Source: Streptomyces sp. NBC_00289 (lineage in GTDB: Bacteria > Actinomycetota > Actinomycetes > Streptomycetales > Streptomycetaceae). Taken from it: a stretch of 64,000 bases of DNA. A program made the position numbers and the translations under genes. The notes beneath the pieces are model-generated. The model did not search any database. It saw only the letters and a program-made list of their open reading frames with translations, and was not told the origin of the DNA. Below are positions 53,076 through 61,435 of this stretch, in pieces (position 1 is the stretch's first letter; each line of letters opens with the position of its first letter). The DNA lies in contig NZ_CP108046.1 in assembly GCF_041435115.1 (NCBI RefSeq), positions 9,486,001-9,550,000 on the forward strand. Direction: 5' to 3'.

Positions 53076-53825
53076 TCAGACCCCGGTCGATTCGCGCTCG
53101 CGGAGGTACGCCTCCAGCTCGGCGGCTCCGGTGAGCATTGTGCGCCCGCGGGCTGACAGCCGACCGTGCCAGTCGTGGAGGGCTGCCTCGAGCGGCTCCA
53201 GCCCGCCGGCCTTCCGCACCTGGGCAATGAGAGGGGCGATCTGTTCCAGCAGGTAGCCGCCCCGCCTGAGTTGGTGGGCCAGTCGGGCATCCCGCACGTC
53301 GGCCTCGTCGTAGACGCGGTAGCCGGTCTGCGGGTCGCGGCGTGGGCGCACGATCCCGGCACGCTCCCATTTGCGCAGCGTCGCGGGTCGGATTCCGAGC
53401 TTCCCTGCGAGCGGCCCGATGAATGTGCCGTTGGTTCCGGAGATCGCGGTCGGCCCGGGATCGGACGCTTCCGCGGACTGCAGGTCGCGTAGGGCAATTT
53501 CCACGGCTTCGAGAATCCGGCGGTCATCGAGTAGTTGGGCGTGGCTTTCGTCGATGAGGCGGAAGGCCGCATCAACCGCGTCCTCGTTCGCGGCCCGCAT
53601 GATCGAGGTGGCCGTCTGGTGGCTGTGGCCGGGCACCAGGGCGAGGAACGCGCGCAGGGCTCCCACGTGCAGCGAGGTGTAGGTGCGGTATCCGTGGGGT
53701 GTGCGACCGGCGGCCGGAAGGATGCCGGCCTCCTCGTAGTTCCTGATCGCCTGCGTGGACAGACCGTGCCCGCGCGCCAGATCGACCGGCCTGAGCCGCT
53801 CACCGTTTTGAAGGTTCCGTCCCAT
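53076..53825 (-). CDS. Tandem MerR-domain (TioE-like) regulator
   Basis: About 249 residues with two MerR-type DNA-binding domains in one chain: LRPVDLARGHGLSTQAIRNYEEAGILP with TPHGYRTY near residues 12-45, and GPLAGKLGIRPATLRKWERAGIVRP with TGYRVYDEADVRDARL near 135-180. A C-terminal helical part (HQLRRGGYLLEQIAPLI) follows. Two HTHs may let one chain grip a palindrome. The ATG at 53823-53825 is used; an upstream in-frame start is possible. It is divergent from the erythromycin-esterase-like gene and probably controls it. Confidence 0.82.
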   Translation of the reverse strand: MGRNLQNGERLRPVDLARGHGLSTQAIRNYEEAGILPAAGRTPHGYRTYTSLHVGALRAFLALVPGHSHQTATSIMRAANEDAVDAAFRLIDESHAQLLDDRRILEAVEIALRDLQSAEASDPGPTAISGTNGTFIGPLAGKLGIRPATLRKWERAGIVRPRRDPQTGYRVYDEADVRDARLAHQLRRGGYLLEQIAPLIAQVRKAGGLEPLEAALHDWHGRLSARGRTMLTGAAELEAYLRERESTGV

Positions 53826-53862
53826 AATCCTGCCGAAATCGCGGGAAAGTCTCAAGCGAAGG

Positions 53863-53880
53863 TTCAACGATAGCGTTGAA
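53863..53880. promoter_or_regulatory. Inverted repeat between MerR-type and esterase genes
   Basis: TTCAACG at 53863-53869 and CGTTGAA at 53874-53880 form a 7-bp perfect inverted repeat with a 4-base spacer. It ends 3 bases before the esterase ATG (53884). TAGCGT at 53871-53876 could be a -10, which would make the esterase transcript nearly leaderless. It is a good candidate site for the tandem MerR protein. Confidence 0.6.
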
Positions 53881-53883
53881 GGC

Positions 53884-55098
53884 ATGGCTTTGGACATCAA
53901 GGACACCGCCCATGCCGTCGAGGCTGCCGCCGTCATGCGGCTGCTCCCGGCCCGGCCCCGGCTGCTCGCTCTGGGGGAGCCCACCCACGGTGAGGACGCT
54001 CTGCTCGGCCTGCGCAACGAGCTCTTCCGGCAGCTTGTCGAGCAGGAGGGCTACCGGACGATCGCCATCGAGAGCGACTGCGTGACGGGCCTGGTTGTCG
54101 ACGACTACGTCACCAGGGGCACAGGCACCCTCGACGAGGTCATGGAGCAGGGGATCAGCCACGGCTGGGGCACCTTTCCGGCCAACCGCGAGCTCGTGCG
54201 CTGGATGCGTGCCTACAACGCCCGCGCCGACGACGACGGCTGCCCCCCGTCCGAGCGGCTGCGCTTCGCGGGTTTCGACGGGCCGTTGGAGATCACCCAC
54301 GCCGCGAGCCCCCGGCAGGCCCTCACCGCCCTCCACGACTACCTCGCGGCCCGGGTGGACGCGGACCTGATGCCCTGCACCGCGAAGACGCTCGACGGAC
54401 TGCTCGGCACCGACGAACGGTGGACCAATGCCGCCGCGATGATGGACCCGTCCCAGTCCGTGGGGCAGTCGGCCGAGGCCAGTCAACTGCGGGTGCTCGC
54501 CGACGATCTGGTGGCGCTGCTCGACGCGCAGGCGCCGCACCTGCTCGCGACCTCGCGAGACGACTGGGACCGGGCGCGCCTGTACGGGCGCACCGTCACC
54601 GGTCTGCTGCGCTACCACTACTGGATGGCCGACACCTCTTCGGCCCGCATGACGCGGCTGTGCGCGCTGCGGGATGTGATGATGGCCCACAACCTCCTCG
54701 CCCTCGCCGCTCGCGGTCCGGCACTCGTGCACGCCCACAACTCCCATCTCCAGCGGGAGAAGAGCAGGATGCAGATGTGGCAGGGGCCGGTGGAGTGGTG
54801 GAGCGCCGGCGCGCTGGTGAGCGCCCAACTCGGCGAAGGGTACGCCTTCGTGGCCACGGCGCTCGGCACGATCCGGCACCAGGGAGTGGACACGCCGCCG
54901 CCGGACACCGTCGAAGGTCTCCTGTACGCGCTCCCGGACGACCGGCGCCTCATCGACGCCTCCCGGCTGGCCACCGCCCTCGGCGACAGGCGGCCCGGTC
55001 CTCGGGTGTCGCCCTGGTTCGGCTACGCTCCGCTCGACCCGGCCCACCTGGCCGACAGCGACGGCATCGTGTTCGTCAAGGACGTCCCGCAGCGCTAA
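53884..55098 (+). CDS. Erythromycin esterase-like protein
   Basis: A 404-residue member of the Ere family. LALGEPTHGEDALL near residue 35 holds the catalytic His and Glu region, TIAIESDCVTGLVVDDYV near 60 the next Glu, GFDGPLEITH and VHAHNSHLQREKSRM the later conserved His-containing segments. Family members hydrolyse macrolide lactones, but many homologues have other or unknown substrates. No Shine-Dalgarno is clear at ATG 53884. Confidence 0.82.
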   Translation: MALDIKDTAHAVEAAAVMRLLPARPRLLALGEPTHGEDALLGLRNELFRQLVEQEGYRTIAIESDCVTGLVVDDYVTRGTGTLDEVMEQGISHGWGTFPANRELVRWMRAYNARADDDGCPPSERLRFAGFDGPLEITHAASPRQALTALHDYLAARVDADLMPCTAKTLDGLLGTDERWTNAAAMMDPSQSVGQSAEASQLRVLADDLVALLDAQAPHLLATSRDDWDRARLYGRTVTGLLRYHYWMADTSSARMTRLCALRDVMMAHNLLALAARGPALVHAHNSHLQREKSRMQMWQGPVEWWSAGALVSAQLGEGYAFVATALGTIRHQGVDTPPPDTVEGLLYALPDDRRLIDASRLATALGDRRPGPRVSPWFGYAPLDPAHLADSDGIVFVKDVPQR

Positions 55099-55228
55099 CC
55101 CCGGACAAGGCACGGTCAAAGGTCTGTACGGCACAATCGCGGGGTCCGCGCGGCTGTAGACCTGCGAGGCAGCGGGTGTCATGATCGCGCTGCTGGGGGC
55201 GTGGGCCCGGCACAGAGGGGGAGAAACC

Positions 55229-55543
55229 GTGAAGCTGTACCTAGCCGTACCTCTTGGCCTGCTGGCGTTGCTCGTCGCGGCCTCTGGCGTTGCGGCGATC
55301 ACCCGCGGCTGGGTGCTTCCCATGAGTCGGCGCCATGTTCGGGCCCCGTGGATCTACGGCTGGGGTCAACTGGTGATGGCCTTCGCGCTGTGCTGGCAGC
55401 TGATCTTCGGGTTGGTGATCAACGACCCCGGCGCTCAGGCGCCGGGAACGTTGATCGGCAGCGTGATTCTCCTGACCGGCATCGTCATCATGATGGTGGG
55501 CCAGCTCGCCGGTGGTAGCTGGAAGCGCGGCCGCACACCGTAG
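55229..55543 (+). CDS. Small integral membrane protein
   Basis: A 104-residue protein with three hydrophobic segments (YLAVPLGLLALLVAASGVAA, LVMAFALCWQLIFGLVI, LIGSVILLTGIVIMMVGQL). The GTG at 55229 has GGGGGAG 5-6 bases upstream and is preferred over an ATG at 55181. Function unknown. Confidence 0.65.
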   Translation: MKLYLAVPLGLLALLVAASGVAAITRGWVLPMSRRHVRAPWIYGWGQLVMAFALCWQLIFGLVINDPGAQAPGTLIGSVILLTGIVIMMVGQLAGGSWKRGRTP

Positions 55544-55887
55544 TCCTTGACCGAGCGATCACGTTCGGAGCCGGTTGACAGGGACTGCTGCCCATCAACA
55601 GACCATAAAGATCGGCCAGTTGGGACGGGACCCGTTTCGCCCGCCCGTACCGACGTCGTCGTCGCCCAGGAGCCGGACAACGTCGCTGAGCCGTGGCGGG
55701 CCGGAGGGGCGGCGACCCTCGGCCAGGCACTTCGTGACAGAGAGTCGGGGCGAGGCCGGCCGCTGAGCATCCACCTGGACCCACCACGGATCAGGCCCCG
55801 CGGCACCTCGAACTGCCGACCCCGTGACGAGATGCCGAGCTTGACGATTCACCGCCGACGACACTGACCCACCAGGCGCGGGGCGGC
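55544..55887. other. 344-base stretch without a supported gene
   Basis: Frames on both strands are open but show no recognisable protein. It separates a rightward membrane-protein gene from a leftward reductase gene. No clear terminator hairpin was found. Confidence 0.4.
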
Positions 55888-56532
55888 TCAGTCGTCGCGC
55901 TCGACACCGCGATCGGGTGCGCTCATGTCCCCCGTTTCGGGCGTGCCGTCGGCGAGTCCGTAGCGCAGGTACACGGTGCCCTTCGGACCGGCTACCGGCG
56001 GTTCGAGAAGTGCGACGTTCGTGGGCACCGCGCCACCGTCGAACACCTTCTTCCCGACGCCGAGCACGATCGGGTGCACCCAGAGGTCGAGACGGTCGAA
56101 GAGCTTCTCGCGCAGGAGGGTCTGCACCAGGTCCAGGCTCCCGACGACCTTCACGTGCTCGTGCCGGTCACGGATCTCCCGCACCGCGGCGGCCAGATCC
56201 GGGCCGAGCTGCGTGGATCCGGCCCACGGGAGGTCGGGTTTGCCGCGGGAGGCCACGTACTTCGGAACGCTGTTGAAGAGCGTGGCGATCTCGTTGTCAT
56301 CGCCGCCCTCCTGATGCGGCCAGTAGCCGGCGAAGATGTCGTACGTCCGTCGGCCGAGCAGGAGCGCGTCCGTGTCCTCGTACGCGGCGAGGATCTGCGT
56401 GCCGGCGGCCTCGTCCAGCAGGGGCGCCTGCCAGCCGCCGAACGGGAACCCCTCCGGGTCCTCCTCGGGGCCGCCGGGCGCCTGCGCGACAAGGTCGAGG
56501 GTTGCGAACAGCTCGACGTGGATGAGGCCCAT
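55888..56532 (-). CDS. Dihydrofolate reductase family protein (RibD C-terminal fold)
   Basis: A 214-residue protein, MGLIHVELFATLDLVAQAPG, with LLLGRRTYDIFAGYWP and VVGSLDLVQTLLREKLFDRL plus PIVLGVGKKVF, the same family as 35087-35659 but clearly divergent. It probably binds NADPH; the substrate is unknown. The ATG at 56530-56532 follows GGGAG. Confidence 0.85.
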   Translation of the reverse strand: MGLIHVELFATLDLVAQAPGGPEEDPEGFPFGGWQAPLLDEAAGTQILAAYEDTDALLLGRRTYDIFAGYWPHQEGGDDNEIATLFNSVPKYVASRGKPDLPWAGSTQLGPDLAAAVREIRDRHEHVKVVGSLDLVQTLLREKLFDRLDLWVHPIVLGVGKKVFDGGAVPTNVALLEPPVAGPKGTVYLRYGLADGTPETGDMSAPDRGVERDD

Positions 56533-56870
56533 GCCGTACTCCCGGTGAGTTGGTTGTCTCGGTCGGGAGGTAGACCTGTGGGCACCGGGAGACTCATCGG
56601 TGCGACGGCACCGAGGTTCGCATTCGTCGGCCGCCTCGATCGGTGCATCGGTCACCGTCCTGTCCCGCGGTCAGCGTCCTTGCGACGCCTGACGGCAAGC
56701 TCGGCGGGTGTGTCGTGCGCTTTGACCCAGGCCGCCTGTCCAATCCTTGGAACAGCGGATGCCGGCCGATTTCTGAGTGGGCTCGGGCCTCGTTCGTGGC
56801 CGGTACGCAGTTCCGTCCGTCTCGGTGTGTCTCTCGCCATGGCAGGCGCCGACGCTGTTTGAATCGTCGT

Positions 56871-58235
56871 ATGACCAAAGGTGACGACGCGGCTCTTTTC
56901 GGTAACCGGTTCCTGACCGTGCCCGCTCCCTCGGAGAGCTTTCCCGAAAAAGGGATGGCCGCGACGGACGCAATGAGGCTCGTCGATGTGGATCTCGCCA
57001 TGGAGGGCGATCCACAGCGCAACCTCGCCACGTTTGTCACCACGTGGATGGAGCCGGAGGCGCAGCGGCTGATCGCAGAGAACCTCCACCGCAATTTCAT
57101 CGACCATGCGGAGTACCCGATTTCCGCGGAGATCGAGCAGCGTTGCGTGCGCATGCTCGCCGACCTCTTCCACGCGCCGGGCAGGACGACCGGATGCCGG
57201 ACTCAGGGCTCCTCCGAGGCGATCATGCTCGGCGCGCTGTCGCTGAAGTGGAAGTGGCGCGAGCGCCGCCAGGCGGCCGGCCTGTCGATCGACCGGCCCA
57301 ACTTGGTTTTCGGCGGGGACGTCCACGTCGTGTGGGAGAAGTTCTGCCGCTATTTCGACGTCGAGCCGCGGATCGTGCCGCTTGCCGAGGGCAAGTACAC
57401 GATCGGCCCGGAGGACGTGCAGCCCCACCTCGACGAGAACACGATCGGCGTCGTCGCCGTCCTCGGCACCACGTTCACCGGTCACATGGACGATGTCGTG
57501 GGGATCGACAAACTCCTGAGGGACGTCCGCAAAGAGCGGGACCTCGACATCCCGATCCACGTCGACGGCGCCAGCGGCGCATTCGTGTGGCCCTTCCTCT
57601 ACCCGAACTCGAAATGGGACTTCCGGCTCGAGCAGGTCCGCTCGATCAACGTCTCGGGACACAAGTACGGCCTGGTCTACCCCGGCATCGGATGGCTGGT
57701 CTTCCGCGAGGAGTCCGACCTGGCCAAGGACCTCGTGTTCTACGAGAACTACCTGGGCAAGACCGACGCGACGTTCACGCTGAACTTCTCCACCGGCGCG
57801 TCGATGGTGCTCGCGCAGTACTACAACTTCGTACGGCTCGGTCGGCAGGGCTACACCTACGTCATGAAGATCATGCAGGAGAACGCCCGCGCGTTGGCGG
57901 ACAACCTGACGAGCAGCGGCCGCTTCGAAGTGATCGGGAGCGACCTCGAGCAGCTGCCGCTGGTCGCTTTCCGTCTCGCCGGCAAACACACCTACGACGA
58001 GTCCGACATTGCCTGGCAGCTGTCCGCCGAGCGGGGCTGGATGGTGCCGGCCTATACGCTCCCGCCCAACGCGGAGCGGGTGAAGATCCTGCGCGCTCTG
58101 GTCAAGGAGACCCTGAGCCGCGAGCAGATCGATCGCCTGAGCCAGGACATCGCCGACGCGTGTCGCACGTTGGACGACAAGGGTGCGGCGCACGGGGTCG
58201 AGCGAGCCCAGGTCAAGCGCGGCACCGGCTACTGA
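56871..58235 (+). CDS. gadB: Glutamate decarboxylase
   Basis: A 454-residue PLP enzyme of the GadA/GadB type. It shows GCRTQGSSEAIMLGALSLK, the substrate-site NLVFGGDVHVVWEKFC, IPIHVDGASGAFVWPF and the PLP lysine in INVSGHKYGLVYPG. It converts glutamate and a proton to GABA in the cytosol. The ATG at 56871 gives the normal family length; its ribosome site is poor. No glutamate/GABA antiporter is adjacent, so an acid-resistance system is not evident. The C-terminal HxxxH-type end seen in E. coli GadB is absent. Confidence 0.9.
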   Translation: MTKGDDAALFGNRFLTVPAPSESFPEKGMAATDAMRLVDVDLAMEGDPQRNLATFVTTWMEPEAQRLIAENLHRNFIDHAEYPISAEIEQRCVRMLADLFHAPGRTTGCRTQGSSEAIMLGALSLKWKWRERRQAAGLSIDRPNLVFGGDVHVVWEKFCRYFDVEPRIVPLAEGKYTIGPEDVQPHLDENTIGVVAVLGTTFTGHMDDVVGIDKLLRDVRKERDLDIPIHVDGASGAFVWPFLYPNSKWDFRLEQVRSINVSGHKYGLVYPGIGWLVFREESDLAKDLVFYENYLGKTDATFTLNFSTGASMVLAQYYNFVRLGRQGYTYVMKIMQENARALADNLTSSGRFEVIGSDLEQLPLVAFRLAGKHTYDESDIAWQLSAERGWMVPAYTLPPNAERVKILRALVKETLSREQIDRLSQDIADACRTLDDKGAAHGVERAQVKRGTGY

Positions 58236-58403
58236 CGCGCTGGTACGCAGCCGCGTTGTGACGGCCACGGTGGCGGGTCGCCGGCGGAGCGCGTCGTGGG
58301 TTCCGGGTGTGCGGCGGCGGTGAGTATGGCCGTGTGCCCGCCCGGTGACTGGCCGACCAGGACCGGCTGTCGCACATTCAGTTGGTCGACAGCCGTGATG
58401 AGT
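58229..58403 (-). pseudogene. Alpha/beta hydrolase fragment
   Basis: The frame reads ITAVDQLNVRQPVLVGQSPG and then GHTAILTAAAHPEP, the nucleophile-elbow region (G-Q-S-P-G) of an alpha/beta hydrolase, ending at a TAG within the last bases of the glutamate decarboxylase gene. The rest of the hydrolase is absent. The remaining 58404-58618 bases upstream of the next gene hold an unrecognised minus-strand frame and a short imperfect repeat. Confidence 0.6.
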
Positions 58404-58618
58404 CACGCTTGGTGACCTTCGTGCGCAGCCGCACGGTCGTGCAGGTCGACGCATCGGGGTCGGCGGTCAGCAGGCGGATCCAGTGCTGGGCGAGGAAGCC
58501 GAGCAACACCAGCGGCGCGCGCCAGCCGATTCTCCAGACTTCCGGCAAAGGTGTGCAACCTTCCGGCCAACCTGTGTGTCTCCCCTAATGCCGGACATTC
58601 ACGCACTTGGGGGACAGG

Positions 58619-59194
58619 ATGATAAGAAGCAGGACAGTCTGGGTGACCGCGGCGCTCGTGACCGCCACGCTGGGCGCGACCGCGGTGCCGACCGTGGCCG
58701 CCCCGGCCGCCGCTCCGCGGGCGGCGGCCGCGTGCCCGACAGGTTGGGGCAGCCTCGGCAAGACGAACTCGGCCAGCACGCCAGGGGACTACGTCACAAA
58801 CGCAAGGACCGGCCGCCACGACTGCTACGACCGGTTCGTCGTCGACGTTCCGGGTGCGTCCGCCGTCCAGCTCGGGTACAGCGTGCGCTACGTCGCCCAG
58901 CTGATCCAGGACCCGACCGGCCATCCCATCCCGGTCAGCGGCGGCGCCATCCTGGAGGTGATCGTGCGGGCGCCCGCCTACGACATCGACTCGGGCACTG
59001 CCACGTACCCCGGCCGGGTGGGGGAGCGTCTGCCGGGCGTGAACCTCACCGGGTACCGCACCTTCCGGGACGCCAAGTTCGGCGGCACCTTCGAGGGCCA
59101 GTCGCAGTTCGGACTCGGTGTGCGCGCCCGGCTGCCCTTCCGGGTGCTCCAGCAGGACGGGCACCTCGTGGTGGACGTGGCCCACACCTGGTGA
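58619..59194 (+). CDS. Secreted AMIN-like domain protein
   Basis: A 191-residue exported protein. The signal (WVTAALVTATLGATAVPTVAAPA) is followed by CPTGWGSLGKTN, GRHDCYDRFVVDVPG, VRYVAQLIQDPTGHPIPVSG and GLGVRARLPFRVL. The pattern matches the AMIN-like secreted and lipoproteins of Streptomyces; a disulphide between the two cysteines (ACP and DCY) is likely. The role is unknown, perhaps cell-wall binding. The ATG at 58619 follows GGGGGA. Confidence 0.75.
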   Translation: MIRSRTVWVTAALVTATLGATAVPTVAAPAAAPRAAAACPTGWGSLGKTNSASTPGDYVTNARTGRHDCYDRFVVDVPGASAVQLGYSVRYVAQLIQDPTGHPIPVSGGAILEVIVRAPAYDIDSGTATYPGRVGERLPGVNLTGYRTFRDAKFGGTFEGQSQFGLGVRARLPFRVLQQDGHLVVDVAHTW

Positions 59195-59425
59195 GCCACC
59201 GTCGCTGACCGGCGCCGCTGCGTCTGAGAGGTGAGCTTGACCAGCAGCACGCCAGGCGTACGCGGCAGGTCACCGCTGCTCGTTCCCGTCCCGGCCGCCG
59301 CACGGGTGGCCCGGGACAGGAGCAGCGCTTCCGCACGGACCTCGGCCCGCCGCCGCGTCGCCCGCGACCGGCCCCTGTAACGGCTCAGCCTTACTGGGAC
59401 CCATGTCCCGAACACCGACATGCGG

Positions 59426-60151
59426 TCACCAAGGCACCTCCCCTGCGTCGTCGAAGAAGCCGCCGGTCGGTCCGTCGTCGGGCAGGGTCGCGAGTCGGAT
59501 CGCGATCGCCGCGCCCTGTTGCGGGGTGCGGACGCCGCGAAAACCGTTGAGATCGGTGGCGCAGAAGCCGGGGCAGGCGGCGTTGATCAGGATGTTCGTG
59601 TCACGCAGCTCCTTGGCGTACTGGACGGTGACGGCGTTGAGATACGTCTTCGACGGGGAGTACGCGACGGCGATCGGACCTGTTTCGGCGCCGGGGGTGG
59701 TCTGCAGGGTGAGTGAGCCGACGCTGCTGGACATGTTCACGATTCGCGGCGACGACGAGCGGCGCAGCAACGGCAGCATCGCGTTGGTGACGCGGATGAC
59801 ACCGATCACATTGGTCTCCAGGGCCGCCCGCACCGTCGCGATGTTGACCGTGGTAGGCATCTGAGGCGCGCTGCCGGTTATCCCGGCGTTGTTGACGAGC
59901 ACGTCGAGGCGTCCGGCGCGGTCCTCGATCAGCCCGGCGGCGGCGGTCACGCTCGCGCCGTCGGTCACGTCGAGCGGTACGCCGAACGCGTCGACGCCGG
60001 CCGCCCGCAGCTTCGCCACGGCGACCTCGCGGCGCTCGTCATCCCGGGCGCCGACACCGACCCTCCAGCCGAGGTCGCCCAGACCGGCCGCGATCTCATA
60101 CCCGATACCTTTGTTCGCGCCGGTCACCAGCGCGATCGTCTGTTCGCTCAT
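59426..60151 (-). CDS. Short-chain dehydrogenase/reductase
   Basis: A 241-residue classical SDR. The cofactor loop is TGANKGIG, NNAG is in VLVNNAGITG, the catalytic Ser is in NMSSSVGSL and the YxxxK is YSPSK; PGFCATDLNG follows. It probably reduces a ketone or aldehyde with NADPH. The ATG at 60149-60151 is used. It is divergent from a LysR regulator 104 bases away, which is the usual arrangement of a regulator and its target. Confidence 0.88.
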   Translation of the reverse strand: MSEQTIALVTGANKGIGYEIAAGLGDLGWRVGVGARDDERREVAVAKLRAAGVDAFGVPLDVTDGASVTAAAGLIEDRAGRLDVLVNNAGITGSAPQMPTTVNIATVRAALETNVIGVIRVTNAMLPLLRRSSSPRIVNMSSSVGSLTLQTTPGAETGPIAVAYSPSKTYLNAVTVQYAKELRDTNILINAACPGFCATDLNGFRGVRTPQQGAAIAIRLATLPDDGPTGGFFDDAGEVPW

Positions 60152-60209
60152 ACGGCCAATCCTGTCCGCGCCCAACGGGAGCGGGCCAACACCGATTGGG
60201 TGGGCGGCG

Positions 60210-60224
60210 ATACCGCACGGGTAT
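60210..60224. promoter_or_regulatory. LysR-type binding site candidate
   Basis: ATACC-GCACG-GGTAT is an inverted repeat of the T-N11-A form (T60211, A60223) in the middle of the SDR-LysR intergenic region, as expected for a LysR operator. Confidence 0.55.
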
Positions 60225-60255
60225 TGATCCCAGTGGGGGCCGGTAGCATTGCACC

Positions 60256-61104
60256 GTGGAGACACGGGAGTTGCGGTACTTCGTCGCCGTCGCCGAGGAG
60301 CTGCACTTCGGGAAGGCCGCGCAGCGGCTCGGGATGGCGCAGCCCCCGCTGTCGCGCGCGATTCACCAGCTCGAACGGCGCCTTGGGGCAACGCTGTTGG
60401 AACGCACCAGCCGCACGGTCACCCTGACCGAGGCCGGGTCGGTGCTTCTGCGGGAGGCGAGGGCGGCGCTGGATGCCGTCGAGGCCGCCGAGCGTCGCAC
60501 CCGCCGCGCCGCCCTCGCCGAGACCGGCCACGCCGGCGTGGTCCTTGCCACGAAGGCCGGCGCGTCCAGCGAACTGCTGGCGAAACTGCTCGACGCCTAC
60601 GCCGCCGAACCCGATGCGGTCGCCGTCGATCTGCTCCTGTGCGGGATAGGCGAGCAGGAACGAGTGCTGCGCGAGGGCCGGGCCGACGTGGCTCTGCTGC
60701 ACCTGCCGTTCGACGCCACGGCCGGCTTCGACATCGAGGAACTCCACACCGAGGGACAGGTCGTGGTGCTGCCGGCCGGGCATCCCCTGAGCGACCGGAC
60801 CCATGTGCGGATGTCCGATGTCACCGAGCTGTCCGGCCTGCCGATGCCGCGCTGGCCCGGCCGGGACGGTGCGTATCCGGACGGCCCCGGTCCGCAGGCT
60901 CGGGACCATACGCAGTTGCTCCAGCTGATCGCGCTCGGCCGGGCTTGCTGGATCGCGCCGGAGTCCTGCCGAGCCCAACTGCGCGACGATCTCGTCGCCG
61001 TGCCGGTGTTGAACGCGCCGACCGTCACGACGGTCATCGCGTGGCCGCCCCACAGCCGGTCGCGAGCCGTCGCGGGGCTCGTCCGGGCCGCCACACGTCT
61101 CTGA
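60256..61104 (+). CDS. LysR-family transcriptional regulator
   Basis: A 282-residue LTTR. The N-terminal HTH METRELRYFVAVAEE, HFGKAAQRLGMAQPPLSRAI and LERRLGATLLERTSRTVTLT is typical of the BenM/CatM-like group. A periplasmic-binding-like effector domain follows (VDLLLCGIGEQERVLREGRAD). GTG start at 60256. It probably controls the divergent SDR and itself. Confidence 0.9.
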   Translation: METRELRYFVAVAEELHFGKAAQRLGMAQPPLSRAIHQLERRLGATLLERTSRTVTLTEAGSVLLREARAALDAVEAAERRTRRAALAETGHAGVVLATKAGASSELLAKLLDAYAAEPDAVAVDLLLCGIGEQERVLREGRADVALLHLPFDATAGFDIEELHTEGQVVVLPAGHPLSDRTHVRMSDVTELSGLPMPRWPGRDGAYPDGPGPQARDHTQLLQLIALGRACWIAPESCRAQLRDDLVAVPVLNAPTVTTVIAWPPHSRSRAVAGLVRAATRL

Positions 61105-61328
61105 AGCTCCTGACTGATCATGGGCGGGTCTTCATGACGCGCAGTGAGAGCGTCTCCTCGAAAACTCGGCGGAGCTTGCCCAGGCTCTAGCTGTTCAGGC
61201 CGCCACGGCGCCGGGGCCGTGGCGATCCCCGCACTGCTCACCTCCCAGTCTCCGCGCAGCAATTGCTTCTGGCTCCCGGCCGCGAGAGGGCCGCCCTGCC
61301 GTACGGTCCCGACCCTGCCCGATAAGGA

Positions 61329-61385
61329 AAACGCTTGCGTTTCGATCGGGATCGCCGTAGCGTGCGTGTACGAAACCGTTTCGTA
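61329..61385. promoter_or_regulatory. Two palindromes upstream of the DMT permease gene
   Basis: AAACGC-TT-GCGTTT (61329-61342) is a LacI-type operator shape. TACGAAAC-C-GTTTCGTA (61369-61385) is a perfect 17-base palindrome. They lie 51-107 bases before the permease ATG in the otherwise gene-free 61105-61435. A LacI-family gene lies 1.8 kb downstream. Binding is inferred. Confidence 0.6.
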
Positions 61386-61435
61386 TCGAATGGAGCTCGG
61401 ATCACGCCAAGCGGCAGCAGCACGCAGGCCTCGCG

